Positions 7,130-14,845 of a stretch of DNA of 46,585 nt are shown piece by piece. The DNA comes from Nitrospirota bacterium (GTDB lineage: Bacteria > Nitrospirota > Thermodesulfovibrionia > Thermodesulfovibrionales > BMS3Bbin05), in assembly GCA_020351835.1 (NCBI GenBank), contig CP070669.1, positions 441,824-488,408 on the forward strand, read 5' to 3'. The notes under the pieces were generated by a model, which was given only the letters and a program-made list of their open reading frames with translations, did no database searches and was not told the DNA's origin. How positions within the stretch are numbered: position 1 is the first letter of the stretch; each line of letters begins with the position of its first letter. Both the position numbers and the translations under genes were made by a program.

Positions 7130-7660
7130 TCATCTATTTTCGTCGATGTCAAATCTTTCGGAATCTTTTCTCATCTGGAGAGGAAAATCCAGCTTAATGA
7201 ATGCAGTAACAGCCCCACCATCACCGGGAATATAATGGATGTCGAGCACATCGCTCATTCCATACCTAATTGCAACATAGATCGGCCTGATCTCAAAACC
7301 GATAGTTGAACCGTCCGGAGCATGTATCCTCTTGATCTTGTATGTGTCATACTCCAGATGTCCTTTCACGTGTTCGATAGCACTGTTGAACGCCTCTTCA
7401 CTCGGGACGTTCTTCTTCTCCCTGATATTATAATGCGTATCGTATACAGAAATAGTGTGGTCGTCGCCAGCTATATCGAGGATTGCAACCTTTTTGATGT
7501 TGTCAGGATCAGGATCATAATAGAATATTACATCGAAATTCCCTTTTATATCATCCATAACAGCCGGAGATGTCTGAAGTGTTTTGAGACCTGAGCAAGA
7601 GACCATTATAACCGGCAGGATAATTGCTATAAGAAGGCTTCTCATGCAGATCGATCTCAT
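7130..7660 (-). CDS. hypothetical lipoprotein
   Basis: A 176-residue protein with a lipoprotein signal: MRSICMRSLLIAIILPVIMVSC, with lipobox V-S-C at about residue 22. The mature part is mixed alpha/beta (NFDVIFYYDPDPDNIKKVAI, then IGFEIRPIYVAIRYGMSDVL) with no family that I recognise. It lies 48 nt downstream of the NrfD gene on the same strand but has its own TATAAT exactly 5 nt before the ATG and no Shine-Dalgarno, so it is probably transcribed by itself as a leaderless message. Location suggests, but does not show, a link with the redox complex. Confidence 0.75.
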   Translation of the reverse strand: MRSICMRSLLIAIILPVIMVSCSGLKTLQTSPAVMDDIKGNFDVIFYYDPDPDNIKKVAILDIAGDDHTISVYDTHYNIREKKNVPSEEAFNSAIEHVKGHLEYDTYKIKRIHAPDGSTIGFEIRPIYVAIRYGMSDVLDIHYIPGDGGAVTAFIKLDFPLQMRKDSERFDIDENR

Positions 7661-7665
7661 ATAAT

Positions 7666-7671
7666 ATTATA
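7666..7671 (-). promoter_or_regulatory. TATAAT box 5 nt upstream of the lipoprotein ATG
   Basis: Perfect TATAAT on the minus strand (7671-7666), followed by ATTAT and then ATG 7660-7658. This spacing puts the predicted transcription start on the start codon itself. It is one of several such boxes in the window. Confidence 0.5.
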
Positions 7672-7708
7672 GACCTTCGGGTGTTCTGCTGTATAGATAT
7701 GATAATAT

Positions 7709-8938
7709 CTATTCGGTCTTTTCGCTCGCTTCTGATACAAAGCGAAGTTCTCCTGTATGGATCGGCATGGCAAACTTGAGCAAGAAGGTATATATCATGG
7801 CTCCGCCTGCCCAGATACCAACCGTGATCACCTTCTCAAGCATTGTTGGAGTATACTCGTATATCTCGCCCAGAGTACCGGGAATAAAGCCGGGCACGAT
7901 CAATCCCATGCCCTTTTCAATATATACCCCCGTTATCACAAGAATACAGGCCAGGTTAAGCCCGAAAGGGTGCTCCCGCGTCTTGGGAAGCAAAAACAGG
8001 AAGAATGCAGTTATATTGAATAGCAATGCAGGCCACATCCACGGAACAAGATTAGCATGCCCATGCAAACCAAAGTACAGATACTTCATCGGAGCAAGAT
8101 GGACACTCCCGGAATAGAACTCCTTAAAGAACTCTGCAGCGAACAGAAAGAGATTAACGCCCATTGCGTATGCAATTAGCTCTCCGATCTTGTGAATGGC
8201 CCTGTTATCTATATCGATCCTTGAGACCTTCCTGATTATCTGGAAGATTATCAGCATCAGCGCCGGCCCGGAACAAAGCGCCGAAGCAATGAACCTGGGG
8301 GCAAGAACAGCTGCGTTCCAGAAAGGACGCGACGGCAGGCCGTTATAAAGAAATGCCGTAACAGTATGAATACTTATAGCCCATGGTATCGATATGATTA
8401 TCAGCGGCTTAATGATCTGCATGTTGTATTCTTTGTCATGCGCCGTCCTGTAAAGGACATAGAACGATATGATCAGATTTATTGCCAGGTATCCGTTAAG
8501 AACTATTACATCCCAGGCAAGCAGCGAACGAGGGAAGTTCATTGCCCCGACGATAGGAAGCAGATGCCAGACGCGCTCAGGCCTGCCCATGTCGACCAGA
8601 ATGAACAATATACACATTATAATAGCAGTAACAGCAAGAAGCTCACCGAAAAGCACTATCTCCTTTATCGGTTTGAAGTTGTACACATATGCGGGCACGA
8701 CCAGGTACACTGCAGCTGCCGCCACCCCGACAAGGAAAGTGAAGTTCGATATATAGAATCCCCATGAGACCTGGTCTCTCATTGCGGTCTCGATCATACC
8801 CCTGTTGACCTGTTGAACATATGCCGCAATACCAAGGACAATGAATATCGACAGAAAACCCAGCCAGGCGTAATACCATTTATCACCCTTAAGTATCTGC
8901 TTCCAGGTTATGAAGAAGTTCTTAAATATATAGACCAT
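7709..8938 (-). CDS. NrfD/PsrC-family quinone-interacting membrane subunit
   Basis: A 409-residue integral membrane protein of the NrfD/PsrC (polysulfide reductase membrane subunit) family with about ten hydrophobic helices. These subunits carry no cofactor and exchange electrons between quinone and a bound FeS protein. Landmarks: helices beginning FYISNFTFLVGVAAAAVYLV, the loop VDMGRPERVWHLL that is typical of NrfD proteins, and LMIIFQIIRKV later. It is the last gene of the Rieske-cytochrome b operon and follows the Tat-exported FeS protein by 20 nt. The neighbours imply a complex in which NrfD plus FeS protein forms one quinone-reactive arm and cytochrome b plus Rieske the other. Confidence 0.9.
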   Translation of the reverse strand: MVYIFKNFFITWKQILKGDKWYYAWLGFLSIFIVLGIAAYVQQVNRGMIETAMRDQVSWGFYISNFTFLVGVAAAAVYLVVPAYVYNFKPIKEIVLFGELLAVTAIIMCILFILVDMGRPERVWHLLPIVGAMNFPRSLLAWDVIVLNGYLAINLIISFYVLYRTAHDKEYNMQIIKPLIIISIPWAISIHTVTAFLYNGLPSRPFWNAAVLAPRFIASALCSGPALMLIIFQIIRKVSRIDIDNRAIHKIGELIAYAMGVNLFLFAAEFFKEFYSGSVHLAPMKYLYFGLHGHANLVPWMWPALLFNITAFFLFLLPKTREHPFGLNLACILVITGVYIEKGMGLIVPGFIPGTLGEIYEYTPTMLEKVITVGIWAGGAMIYTFLLKFAMPIHTGELRFVSEASEKTE

Positions 8939-8958
8939 CCAGGCTCCTCCGTTGCTAC

Positions 8959-9894
8959 CTAAGTAGCAAAGAAATAATAGAATTTCGGGAACGTATTAAG
9001 ATCTTCCTTAAGACGGAACACCCTTTTATTCTCAATGATATAGCGTATCTCACTATCCGGGTCAAGAAGGTTGCCGAACTTCCTTGCACCTACCGGGCAG
9101 ATCTCTACACATGCCGGATATCTGCCGTTCTCTCCCCTGGTTCGCTGTATGCAGAAAGTACATTTCTCGACAACACCCACTGATCTCGGCCTGTTACCCA
9201 GGTAGTGCGTCTCCGTGTTCAACTCCGACCGGGCTATCCTCGGATGACCCCAGTTAAATCGCCTCGCACCGTAAGGGCATGCGGCCATGCAGTAACGGCA
9301 ACCGATACACCAGTTATAATCTATGACAACAATACCATCCGGCTCTTTCCATGTGGCCTGCGTAGGGCACGCTCTTACGCAAGGAGGGTTCTCGCATTGC
9401 TGGCACTGCACCGGCATATAGAAAAATCCATCTTCAGGAACCTCGTCGGGGTTGTAGTACTTATCAGATCCCTCAAGGTCATTGATCCACTTTTCTCCCT
9501 TTTCGAACTCAAGGACAGATATCCAGTGTATCTGGGGATCTCGCGACTGATTGTTCTCCCTGACACAGGCGTAAACGCATCGTCTGCAACCTATGCACCT
9601 CGAAAGGTCCAGGCCGTAACCGAACAATACCCCTGGCTCCGCATTCGTAGTCTTTATAGTAAGGTCCCTACCGTATCTTTCCGAATACTCCTTCTCCATA
9701 CGTTTAATGACGGCTTTCTTCTCGTCATCGTTCATCTCACGGAAGTGCTTCTGAAAAAAAGCCTCCCAGACCGAAGCATCAGCCGACCCGACAGGGATAG
9801 CCAGCGAGGCAAGCCCCAAAGCCGTTCCCTGAATAAAGCCTCTCCTTGAGATCTTCCTGGGACGGCAATTTTTTCTTTTGTTGTTCATTTCCAT
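8959..9894 (-). CDS. Tat-exported ferredoxin-like protein with four [4Fe-4S] sites (DsrO/HybA/NrfC type)
   Basis: A 311-residue FeS electron-transfer subunit. A twin-arginine signal (KISRRGFIQGTALGLASL, about residues 15-35) sends the folded protein across the membrane. Four cysteine clusters follow: CIGCRRCVYACVREN, then CQQCENPPCVRACP, then CIGCRYCMAACPYG, and CTFCIQRTRG with CVEICPVGA. This is the NrfC/HybA/DsrO arrangement that partners NrfD. AGGGACGG precedes the ATG. It lies between the 4-heme cytochrome (8 nt gap) and nrfD, so it likely wires periplasmic hemes to the NrfD quinone site. Confidence 0.92.
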   Translation of the reverse strand: MEMNNKRKNCRPRKISRRGFIQGTALGLASLAIPVGSADASVWEAFFQKHFREMNDDEKKAVIKRMEKEYSERYGRDLTIKTTNAEPGVLFGYGLDLSRCIGCRRCVYACVRENNQSRDPQIHWISVLEFEKGEKWINDLEGSDKYYNPDEVPEDGFFYMPVQCQQCENPPCVRACPTQATWKEPDGIVVIDYNWCIGCRYCMAACPYGARRFNWGHPRIARSELNTETHYLGNRPRSVGVVEKCTFCIQRTRGENGRYPACVEICPVGARKFGNLLDPDSEIRYIIENKRVFRLKEDLNTFPKFYYFFAT

Positions 9895-9902
9895 CCGTCC
9901 CT

Positions 9903-10463
9903 TTACCGAATATCCCCGATCGGATTTAAAGGTATCTCATCGTCATTGAGCTTTCTGTGCTGGATCTCGTTAGGTTTCAACGGCGGAGGCAAGGGCTTTA
10001 GCGGTTTGAACCGTGGTGAATGAGGATTATGGCAATGCACGCATAGCCGATATGTCCTTTTGCCGTTCCATTCCCCGGTTCTTTTCCCGTGGACCCCCGC
10101 CTTCCAGTCACGAAATATCGTGCCATGACACTGCCCGCATAAAAAATAAGACTCCTCAAAGGTGATGAGCTGGCCGCTGACCGACCTTAACTTATCACGG
10201 TCGTTAGCATTATGGCAGTCAAGACACCACCGCTGTTCTTTAGCATGGTTAAAGCTCTCGTCGATCTCGCTATGGAACGAAAGTTCTCTTCTTTCATGGT
10301 TTGCGGGCATCCCCTCATGACACTGTGAACATGGGAATATACCCTCAGAAAAAGGAGGAGGAGGCACAAAGAACCTCGGGATCCCATCGTCTGCGATCGC
10401 AGAACCAAAAAACCCGCCTGTTACAACAAGAAAAGCTAAAATTAAAATCGGTCTCATGTACAT
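9903..10463 (-). CDS. tetraheme c-type cytochrome, secreted
   Basis: A 186-residue protein with an N-terminal signal peptide (PILILAFLVVTGGFFGSAIA, about residues 5-24) and four C-x-x-C-H heme-attachment motifs: CSQCH, CLDCH, CGQCH and CVHCH. The C-terminal 35 residues are Pro/Lys-rich with no heme site. Additional His residues (for example PANHERRE, SFHSE, FNHAKE, VHGKR) could be the distal ligands for bis-His hemes. It lies between the 5-heme cytochrome gene and the FeS protein gene in the Rieske-cytochrome b operon. It probably carries electrons within the periplasmic face of that complex. ATG 10457 is an equally possible start. Confidence 0.9.
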   Translation of the reverse strand: MYMRPILILAFLVVTGGFFGSAIADDGIPRFFVPPPPFSEGIFPCSQCHEGMPANHERRELSFHSEIDESFNHAKEQRWCLDCHNANDRDKLRSVSGQLITFEESYFLCGQCHGTIFRDWKAGVHGKRTGEWNGKRTYRLCVHCHNPHSPRFKPLKPLPPPLKPNEIQHRKLNDDEIPLNPIGDIR

Positions 10464-10480
10464 TTATTTAACCAGACTGT

Positions 10481-11332
10481 TTACGGCCGCTTCTGCCGGA
10501 TATATATAATAACGCTCATCGAAGCGAAAAGCAGCAGGAGAAATCCTGAAAAGTTCCTTCTGAAAGTGAGATCATCGTATATCGACGCGATCGCCGTCTC
10601 AAGTTCATCGAGTTTCTTCGTAAACTCATCGGTCCTGTTCTTGACCAGATTAACATCTATCGAATGGAAAAGGGTCCTGAACTCGGCGTGAGTACGGAAA
10701 AGTGCCCTTTCCTCTTCCTCGGTAGATGCCCCGGCGTTCTTCAGCTCAATGATACTATCTTCCAGATCACCTATTCTCTTCTCGGTCATGAAAAGAGCCT
10801 GCTTCATGATCTTTGCTCTTTCGTAAGAGTGGCACTTTTGGCACTGCACCTGATTAATGATATCGATATTCGCTTTCTGTATCGCGTGAGAGCCATGACA
10901 TGTGACACAGTTGGGGCCTTCTCCCGTGGTCTTCAACGCCTTTCCGTGCCCACCGCTGTTAAAACTGTCCTTGATCCCGATATGGCATTTGCCACACATA
11001 TCCGGTATGCCAATATGCTCAGGCGTCCCGACGAAACCGCTATGAGGTGTTCCACATGATACCGCCGCATCATCAGGATCGCCTCCATGGCAGTCATGGC
11101 ATGAAACACCATTGTCGAAATGAATACTTCTCTTCCACTCCTGGGGTATAGTAAGATAATCCTCCCTCATATCCTCCGCCGTATGGCAGTCTACACAAAC
11201 ACCTTCTTCAACAAGTCTGGCCCCGACCCACGGCTTATGTACGAATTCCCTTTCAAACACATCCTTATAATCGGCATGCGACAATGAAGCCATCATAAGC
11301 ATAGTTATCACCAAAATCACCTTAGATCTCAT
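10481..11332 (-). CDS. pentaheme c-type cytochrome with C-terminal membrane anchor
   Basis: A 283-residue cytochrome. A signal peptide (SKVILVITMLMMASLSHA) is followed by five C-x-x-C-H sites: CVDCH, CHDCH, CGKCH, CVTCH and CQKCH. An extra CGTPH sequence between sites 2 and 3 is not a canonical heme site. A helical, coiled-coil-like region follows (about residues 180-255), then a single membrane helix (FSGFLLLLFASMSVIIYI) with a short basic tail, so the hemes sit in the periplasm tethered to the membrane. The start ATG 11332 is chosen because it overlaps the cytochrome b stop as ATGA and has GGAGG at 5 nt; the longer frame from 11344 adds four residues. Likely electron acceptor of the Rieske/cytochrome b unit, replacing cytochrome c1. 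Confidence 0.9.
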   Translation of the reverse strand: MRSKVILVITMLMMASLSHADYKDVFEREFVHKPWVGARLVEEGVCVDCHTAEDMREDYLTIPQEWKRSIHFDNGVSCHDCHGGDPDDAAVSCGTPHSGFVGTPEHIGIPDMCGKCHIGIKDSFNSGGHGKALKTTGEGPNCVTCHGSHAIQKANIDIINQVQCQKCHSYERAKIMKQALFMTEKRIGDLEDSIIELKNAGASTEEEERALFRTHAEFRTLFHSIDVNLVKNRTDEFTKKLDELETAIASIYDDLTFRRNFSGFLLLLFASMSVIIYIRQKRP

Positions 11333-12411
11333 AGCAGCCTCCATCCGAGAGTAAGGGCAAGCCAGATCACAACTCCAGCTATTATTGAGGCGCGAAGATA
11401 GGGCCTTTTACCGAGGTCCCTTTCTTCCTTCATATCGATAAATGGCCATAGCAGAAAAACCGCAGAAATAAGGAGAAGCATGCTTATCCCAATGAACTTA
11501 TTAGGAATGATCCTTATCAACACGTAAGGAGCGATGAAGTACCATGGTGGTCTTATCTCGTCAGGCATTGCTAAAGGATTAGCCTCTACGCCCGCGGCAG
11601 GTGGATGGAACATCAGCGGGAAGAATGAAATGATAAAGAAAATGACCGATATATAAACAAAGGACATGAACAGCTCCTTCGTAAAATAGTCTGGGAATAA
11701 AGGGATGCCATTGTCATGCACTTCACGCAACGATCCACTTACCGATGCATCGCCACCGCTCTTAGAACCTGCTAAACCCGTTCTCCATACGAGCAAAAGA
11801 TGCAATCCCACTAGCAAAACGAATATAAAAGGCAAAAAGGCCACATGGAAGGAAAAGAACCTGGTTATAGTAGCACCGGATACGAACTCATCGCCTCTCA
11901 GGAAATTGGCGAACATATCTCCCAGCAGAGGGAAGAAAGTAGGCATGTTTGTAATGATCGTCGTAGACCAGTAGCTAAGCTGATTCCACGAAAGCAAATA
12001 TCCGCTTATACAGAAGAACAGGATGATAAAGAACATCAGGCTACCTGACATCCATGTCATCTCCCTCGGCCTCTTGTAGCTAATACGGGCCAAGACCCTT
12101 AACAAATGGATAAATGCAACCACTATGATAATATTGCTGCCGACAACATGTATCGACCTGAACAGCCATCCGAATGGCACTTCATTGTTTATGGTCCTGA
12201 TACTTCCAAATGCATGGTCAGGATGTGGAACATAATACATCATCAGGAATATACCGGTTATCACCTGGACAATGAAAGCTGCCAGCGCCACCGCTCCAAG
12301 AGTGCTCATAAACCCTGAATCATCAGGCACTTTGAAAGTTCTAAGTTTTGAATCAACAATATCTCGCAGTCCTGTTCTCTTATCTATCCAGTCTTTGATC
12401 TTATCAAACAT
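11329..12411 (-). CDS. cytochrome b of a bc-type quinol oxidoreductase
   Basis: A 360-residue full-length cytochrome b with about eight helices. The four heme-ligating histidines are visible. In helix B they are HVVGSNIIIVVAFIH (13 residues between). In helix D they are HVAFLPFIFVLLVGLH (14 between), the spacing typical of b6-type rather than mitochondrial-type proteins. The quinol-site motif normally PEWY reads PPWY (in EIRPPWYFIAPYV), so the Glu is replaced by Pro. It lies 25 nt downstream of the Rieske gene and overlaps the pentaheme cytochrome gene. Role: quinol oxidation at the membrane with proton release, donating to c-hemes. Confidence 0.93.
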   Translation of the reverse strand: MFDKIKDWIDKRTGLRDIVDSKLRTFKVPDDSGFMSTLGAVALAAFIVQVITGIFLMMYYVPHPDHAFGSIRTINNEVPFGWLFRSIHVVGSNIIIVVAFIHLLRVLARISYKRPREMTWMSGSLMFFIILFFCISGYLLSWNQLSYWSTTIITNMPTFFPLLGDMFANFLRGDEFVSGATITRFFSFHVAFLPFIFVLLVGLHLLLVWRTGLAGSKSGGDASVSGSLREVHDNGIPLFPDYFTKELFMSFVYISVIFFIISFFPLMFHPPAAGVEANPLAMPDEIRPPWYFIAPYVLIRIIPNKFIGISMLLLISAVFLLWPFIDMKEERDLGKRPYLRASIIAGVVIWLALTLGWRLL

Positions 12412-12436
12412 AGCTCTTTCTCCAGTACATACAGGA

Positions 12437-12847
12437 TTAACCTATATAGATCTTTTCTGATTTAACTTGAAGCGGTATTCGTTCAAGGGGTCTCGGAGCG
12501 GGTCCGGAGATAACGTTCCCTTCAAGATTGAACTGTGCAGCGTGACACGGACAGATGATCCTGTCCTCGCCCCTGTCGTACCTGACCAGGCAGCCCAGAT
12601 GAGTACACACTCTTGACAATGCTATAAACCCCTGATTGCGTCTGTGGACGACAATTACAGGCTTATTATCAAGGGTTATATTCAAAGATGACCCTGGAGC
12701 TACATCTTTCTTATGAAGGACAACTTTGTCTGCAAGGTCATTTTGTTTTGTCGGATATAAGAACCTGGCAGCAGGATACACAAATGATACAAGCGTCAAA
12801 GAACCAAGAAAAGTAAGAAATGACCTTAAGAAATTACGCCTCTCCAT
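12437..12847 (-). CDS. Rieske [2Fe-2S] protein
   Basis: A 136-residue Rieske subunit. A twin-arginine-like N terminus (RRNFLRSFLTFLGSL) leads into the membrane anchor, and the globular domain carries both ligand loops: C81-T-H83-L-G-C86 and C99-P-C101-H102. The second loop reads CPCHAAQF, a small change from the common CPCHGSxF. It heads the six-gene operon. A perfect TTGACA -35 lies upstream. Its job is the one-electron transfer from quinol at cytochrome b to the cytochrome c partner on the periplasmic side. Confidence 0.93.
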   Translation of the reverse strand: MERRNFLRSFLTFLGSLTLVSFVYPAARFLYPTKQNDLADKVVLHKKDVAPGSSLNITLDNKPVIVVHRRNQGFIALSRVCTHLGCLVRYDRGEDRIICPCHAAQFNLEGNVISGPAPRPLERIPLQVKSEKIYIG

Positions 12848-12898
12848 TGTTTACACCGTTACCTTTTTTTATTATTTAGATTATTTAATTATTTAAAA

Positions 12899-12927
12899 TT
12901 TTTACAGAAATATCAATGCTTTGTCAA
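12899..12927 (-). promoter_or_regulatory. promoter of the Rieske-cytochrome b-NrfD operon
   Basis: On the minus strand TTGACA (12927-12922, perfect) and TAAAAA (12904-12899, four of six) are 17 nt apart in a very AT-rich region. The predicted 5' untranslated leader is about 45 nt. Promoter identity rests on consensus and position. Confidence 0.55.
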
Positions 12928-12934
12928 CCTAAAG

Positions 12935-12956
12935 CCAGAATATACAGATATTCTGG
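12935..12956 (-). terminator. probable terminator of nagZ
   Basis: Perfect 9-bp inverted repeat (CCAGAATAT at 12935-12943, ATATTCTGG at 12948-12956) with a 4-nt loop, directly after the nagZ stop codon on the minus strand. The following sequence (CTTTAGG) is only weakly U-rich, so the call is moderate. Confidence 0.5.
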
Positions 12957-12959
12957 TTA

Positions 12960-14339
12960 TCAACCTTGCTTAAATATATTTACTAAAGCGGCTTCCGACA
13001 GTTCCGAACACCAGTATGTATAAATGCACCGGCAGCCGGCATCGTGGATGACGTATGGGTTGCCTAAAACTATAAAATGTGACGATACAAGCTTTGCTCT
13101 TTGAACAGCACTGTTAAACCATCCGGACGCTTTCCCCTTCCAGGCACCCGTAGCAGAATATATTACGGTCATTACTCTGTCGCCTTTGACGCCAACATCC
13201 GAACTTGCCTCGCCGTTCAATTCTACATAAGGAACATCGTTGAATTGCTCTCTAAGATATGCTTCAAGAATGCCTGAGGAAAGATCTCCTTCCTCTTTCA
13301 AAACAAGAACAGAAGATGGTCTGACCCGTCCGATATCAAATCCGATATCAATTGATCGTTCTGTCACCCTTTGGGCAAGCCTCATGTTTCTTTCAAAACC
13401 AGGAAGATCATCGCTCATCATCGAAAGCCCTTTCCTGAACGATTCTAATTTTGCATGTTCGCTCCTTGCATTAACACTATTAAGATATTCATTCATAGCG
13501 GCCGGAGCATCAGGATGAAGGAGTATATCGACCCCGGCATTCAATGCCATTTCAGCCGCTTTGTTCTGACCATATGCTGACAGCCCCCCCATATTGAGAG
13601 CATCTGTCATCAGCAGTCCTTCAAAATCAAGTCTTTCATTGATGTATCTTACCGCTTTCCCCGATATTGACATGGGCACGTTCTCAGGATCTATCGCAGG
13701 CACTGCGATATGGCCAAGCATTATCGATGAAACATCCTTGCCAACAGCATCCCTGAACGGACAGATCTCTTCCTGTTCCAGCTTATCAATATCCTTATCG
13801 ATCAAAGGAAGTGATATATGAGAATCTATGGATGTATCCCCATGACCGGGAAAATGCTTTGCGCATGTCCTGATACCGTTTGACCTTAATGTGTCTATCA
13901 TCGATCCTGACATTTCGGACACTTTACCTTTATCATGTCCGTATGACCGCACGGATATGATCGGATTATCCGGATCGGTGTTTATATCAACTACCGGTGC
14001 AAGTATCATGTTGATGCCTGCATAAAGCGCTTCCTCGGCATAAACACGGAATACTGCTTCAGCCTCATCCTTATCCAGCCTTGAGATGGCCATAGCCGGC
14101 GGGAACATAGTTGCTCCAACAAGCTGCTGACCGGCCCCCTGCTCCATGTCTGAAGCTATCAGCAGTGGTACGTCAGCGATGTTCTGGAGCCTGGCAATGT
14201 GCTCCCTGACCTCATCAAGCTCGCCACCGAACACTATAAATCCTGCGATCCCCTGCATCACAAGCTCTGCGTATCGGTCATATTCCGATCGAATTACCCC
14301 ACCGTTCATCCTTGCGATCATTTGCCTCATATAGTTCAT
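12960..14339 (-). CDS. nagZ: glycoside hydrolase family 3 beta-N-acetylhexosaminidase (NagZ-like)
   Basis: A 459-residue GH3 enzyme. The NagZ signature KHFPGHGDTSIDSH is present and supplies the catalytic His/Asp pair, and LLMTDALNMGGL carries the nucleophile Asp. NagZ removes N-acetylglucosamine from muropeptides in cell-wall recycling. The protein is longer than the usual 340 residues of proteobacterial NagZ; about 150 C-terminal residues beyond the barrel resemble the second domain seen in longer GH3 enzymes. No signal peptide is present, so it should be cytoplasmic. The start has no Shine-Dalgarno; an extended -10 box (TGCTATAAT) ends 5 nt before the ATG. Confidence 0.88.
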   Translation of the reverse strand: MNYMRQMIARMNGGVIRSEYDRYAELVMQGIAGFIVFGGELDEVREHIARLQNIADVPLLIASDMEQGAGQQLVGATMFPPAMAISRLDKDEAEAVFRVYAEEALYAGINMILAPVVDINTDPDNPIISVRSYGHDKGKVSEMSGSMIDTLRSNGIRTCAKHFPGHGDTSIDSHISLPLIDKDIDKLEQEEICPFRDAVGKDVSSIMLGHIAVPAIDPENVPMSISGKAVRYINERLDFEGLLMTDALNMGGLSAYGQNKAAEMALNAGVDILLHPDAPAAMNEYLNSVNARSEHAKLESFRKGLSMMSDDLPGFERNMRLAQRVTERSIDIGFDIGRVRPSSVLVLKEEGDLSSGILEAYLREQFNDVPYVELNGEASSDVGVKGDRVMTVIYSATGAWKGKASGWFNSAVQRAKLVSSHFIVLGNPYVIHDAGCRCIYTYWCSELSEAALVNIFKQG

Positions 14340-14344
14340 GCTGT

Positions 14345-14353
14345 ATTATAGCA
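14345..14353 (-). promoter_or_regulatory. extended -10 promoter giving a probably leaderless nagZ mRNA
   Basis: The minus strand reads TGCTATAAT (14353-14345), then ACAGC and ATG 14339. TG-n-TATAAT is a consensus extended -10, which can work without a -35. The predicted transcription start coincides with the start codon to within a base or two. Confidence 0.6.
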
Positions 14354-14355
14354 GG

Positions 14356-14385
14356 TTGATAAAAGGCCTAATTAATAATTAAAAT
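14356..14385 (+). promoter_or_regulatory. promoter of the DUF2318 lipoprotein gene, probably leaderless
   Basis: TTGATA (14356-14361, five of six) and TAAAAT (14380-14385, five of six) are 18 nt apart on the plus strand. The -10 is followed by GTCGG and then ATG-ATG at 14391, with no Shine-Dalgarno. It shares a 51-bp intergenic region with the divergent nagZ promoter. Confidence 0.55.
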
Positions 14386-14390
14386 GTCGG

Positions 14391-14819
14391 ATGATGAGGT
14401 CAATTGTGATAACATTTTTTACCGTTGTACTGTTAGCATCCTGTTCGAAGTCCCCGCAATATCCGTCACCTGATATTAAGGAAGGTTCTATTGTGATCGA
14501 CAAGGCAACGCTAAGAGAAGGTGCTCCTGAGTTCTTCAGTATCGAGATAGAGAACAACAGGATAAATTTTTTTGTGCTCGTAATCGACGGGAACGTGGAA
14601 TCCTATCTCGATGCTTGCATCAGGTGCTATAAAGAGAAGAAGGGATACAGGGTTGAGGGCGAACGAGTAGTATGCAGGGCATGTGGCGTCACATATCCGG
14701 TCGAAATGCTGAAGGACGGTTTCGGATCATGTCATCCTATTCCGATCAAGGGCACAATGGCCAAGGGATACTACAGCATCGCTCTTGACGACATCAAAAG
14801 CGGGGCAAAATATTTCTGA
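14391..14819 (+). CDS. DUF2318-domain lipoprotein
   Basis: A 142-residue protein. An N-terminal lipoprotein signal (FFTVVLLASC, Cys about residue 18) is followed by a DUF2318-like domain with paired cysteines: CIRC in DACIRCYKEKKGYR, CRAC in VVCRACGVTYP, and a final GSCHPIPI. These five Cys and the G-Y between them match the DUF2318 pattern, thought to bind metal or an FeS cluster. In other genomes DUF2318 often forms part of a larger membrane protein; here it stands alone on a lipid anchor. Likely on the periplasmic face of the membrane. It lies 26 nt upstream of ftsY, but ftsY has its own ribosome site. Confidence 0.75.
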   Translation: MMRSIVITFFTVVLLASCSKSPQYPSPDIKEGSIVIDKATLREGAPEFFSIEIENNRINFFVLVIDGNVESYLDACIRCYKEKKGYRVEGERVVCRACGVTYPVEMLKDGFGSCHPIPIKGTMAKGYYSIALDDIKSGAKYF

Positions 14820-14845
14820 ACCGGTAATTATAACTAAGGGGAAAA

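Noticed and set aside
7022-7309. 95-residue plus-strand frame beginning in the tRNA
   Set aside because: It reads through tRNA-Asn (the product contains the typical tRNA-derived string LVGGSNPSPG) and into the antisense of the lipoprotein gene.
8366-8767. plus-strand frames opposite nrfD and the FeS protein
   Set aside because: Both minus-strand genes are unambiguous; the frames have no motif and no start signals.
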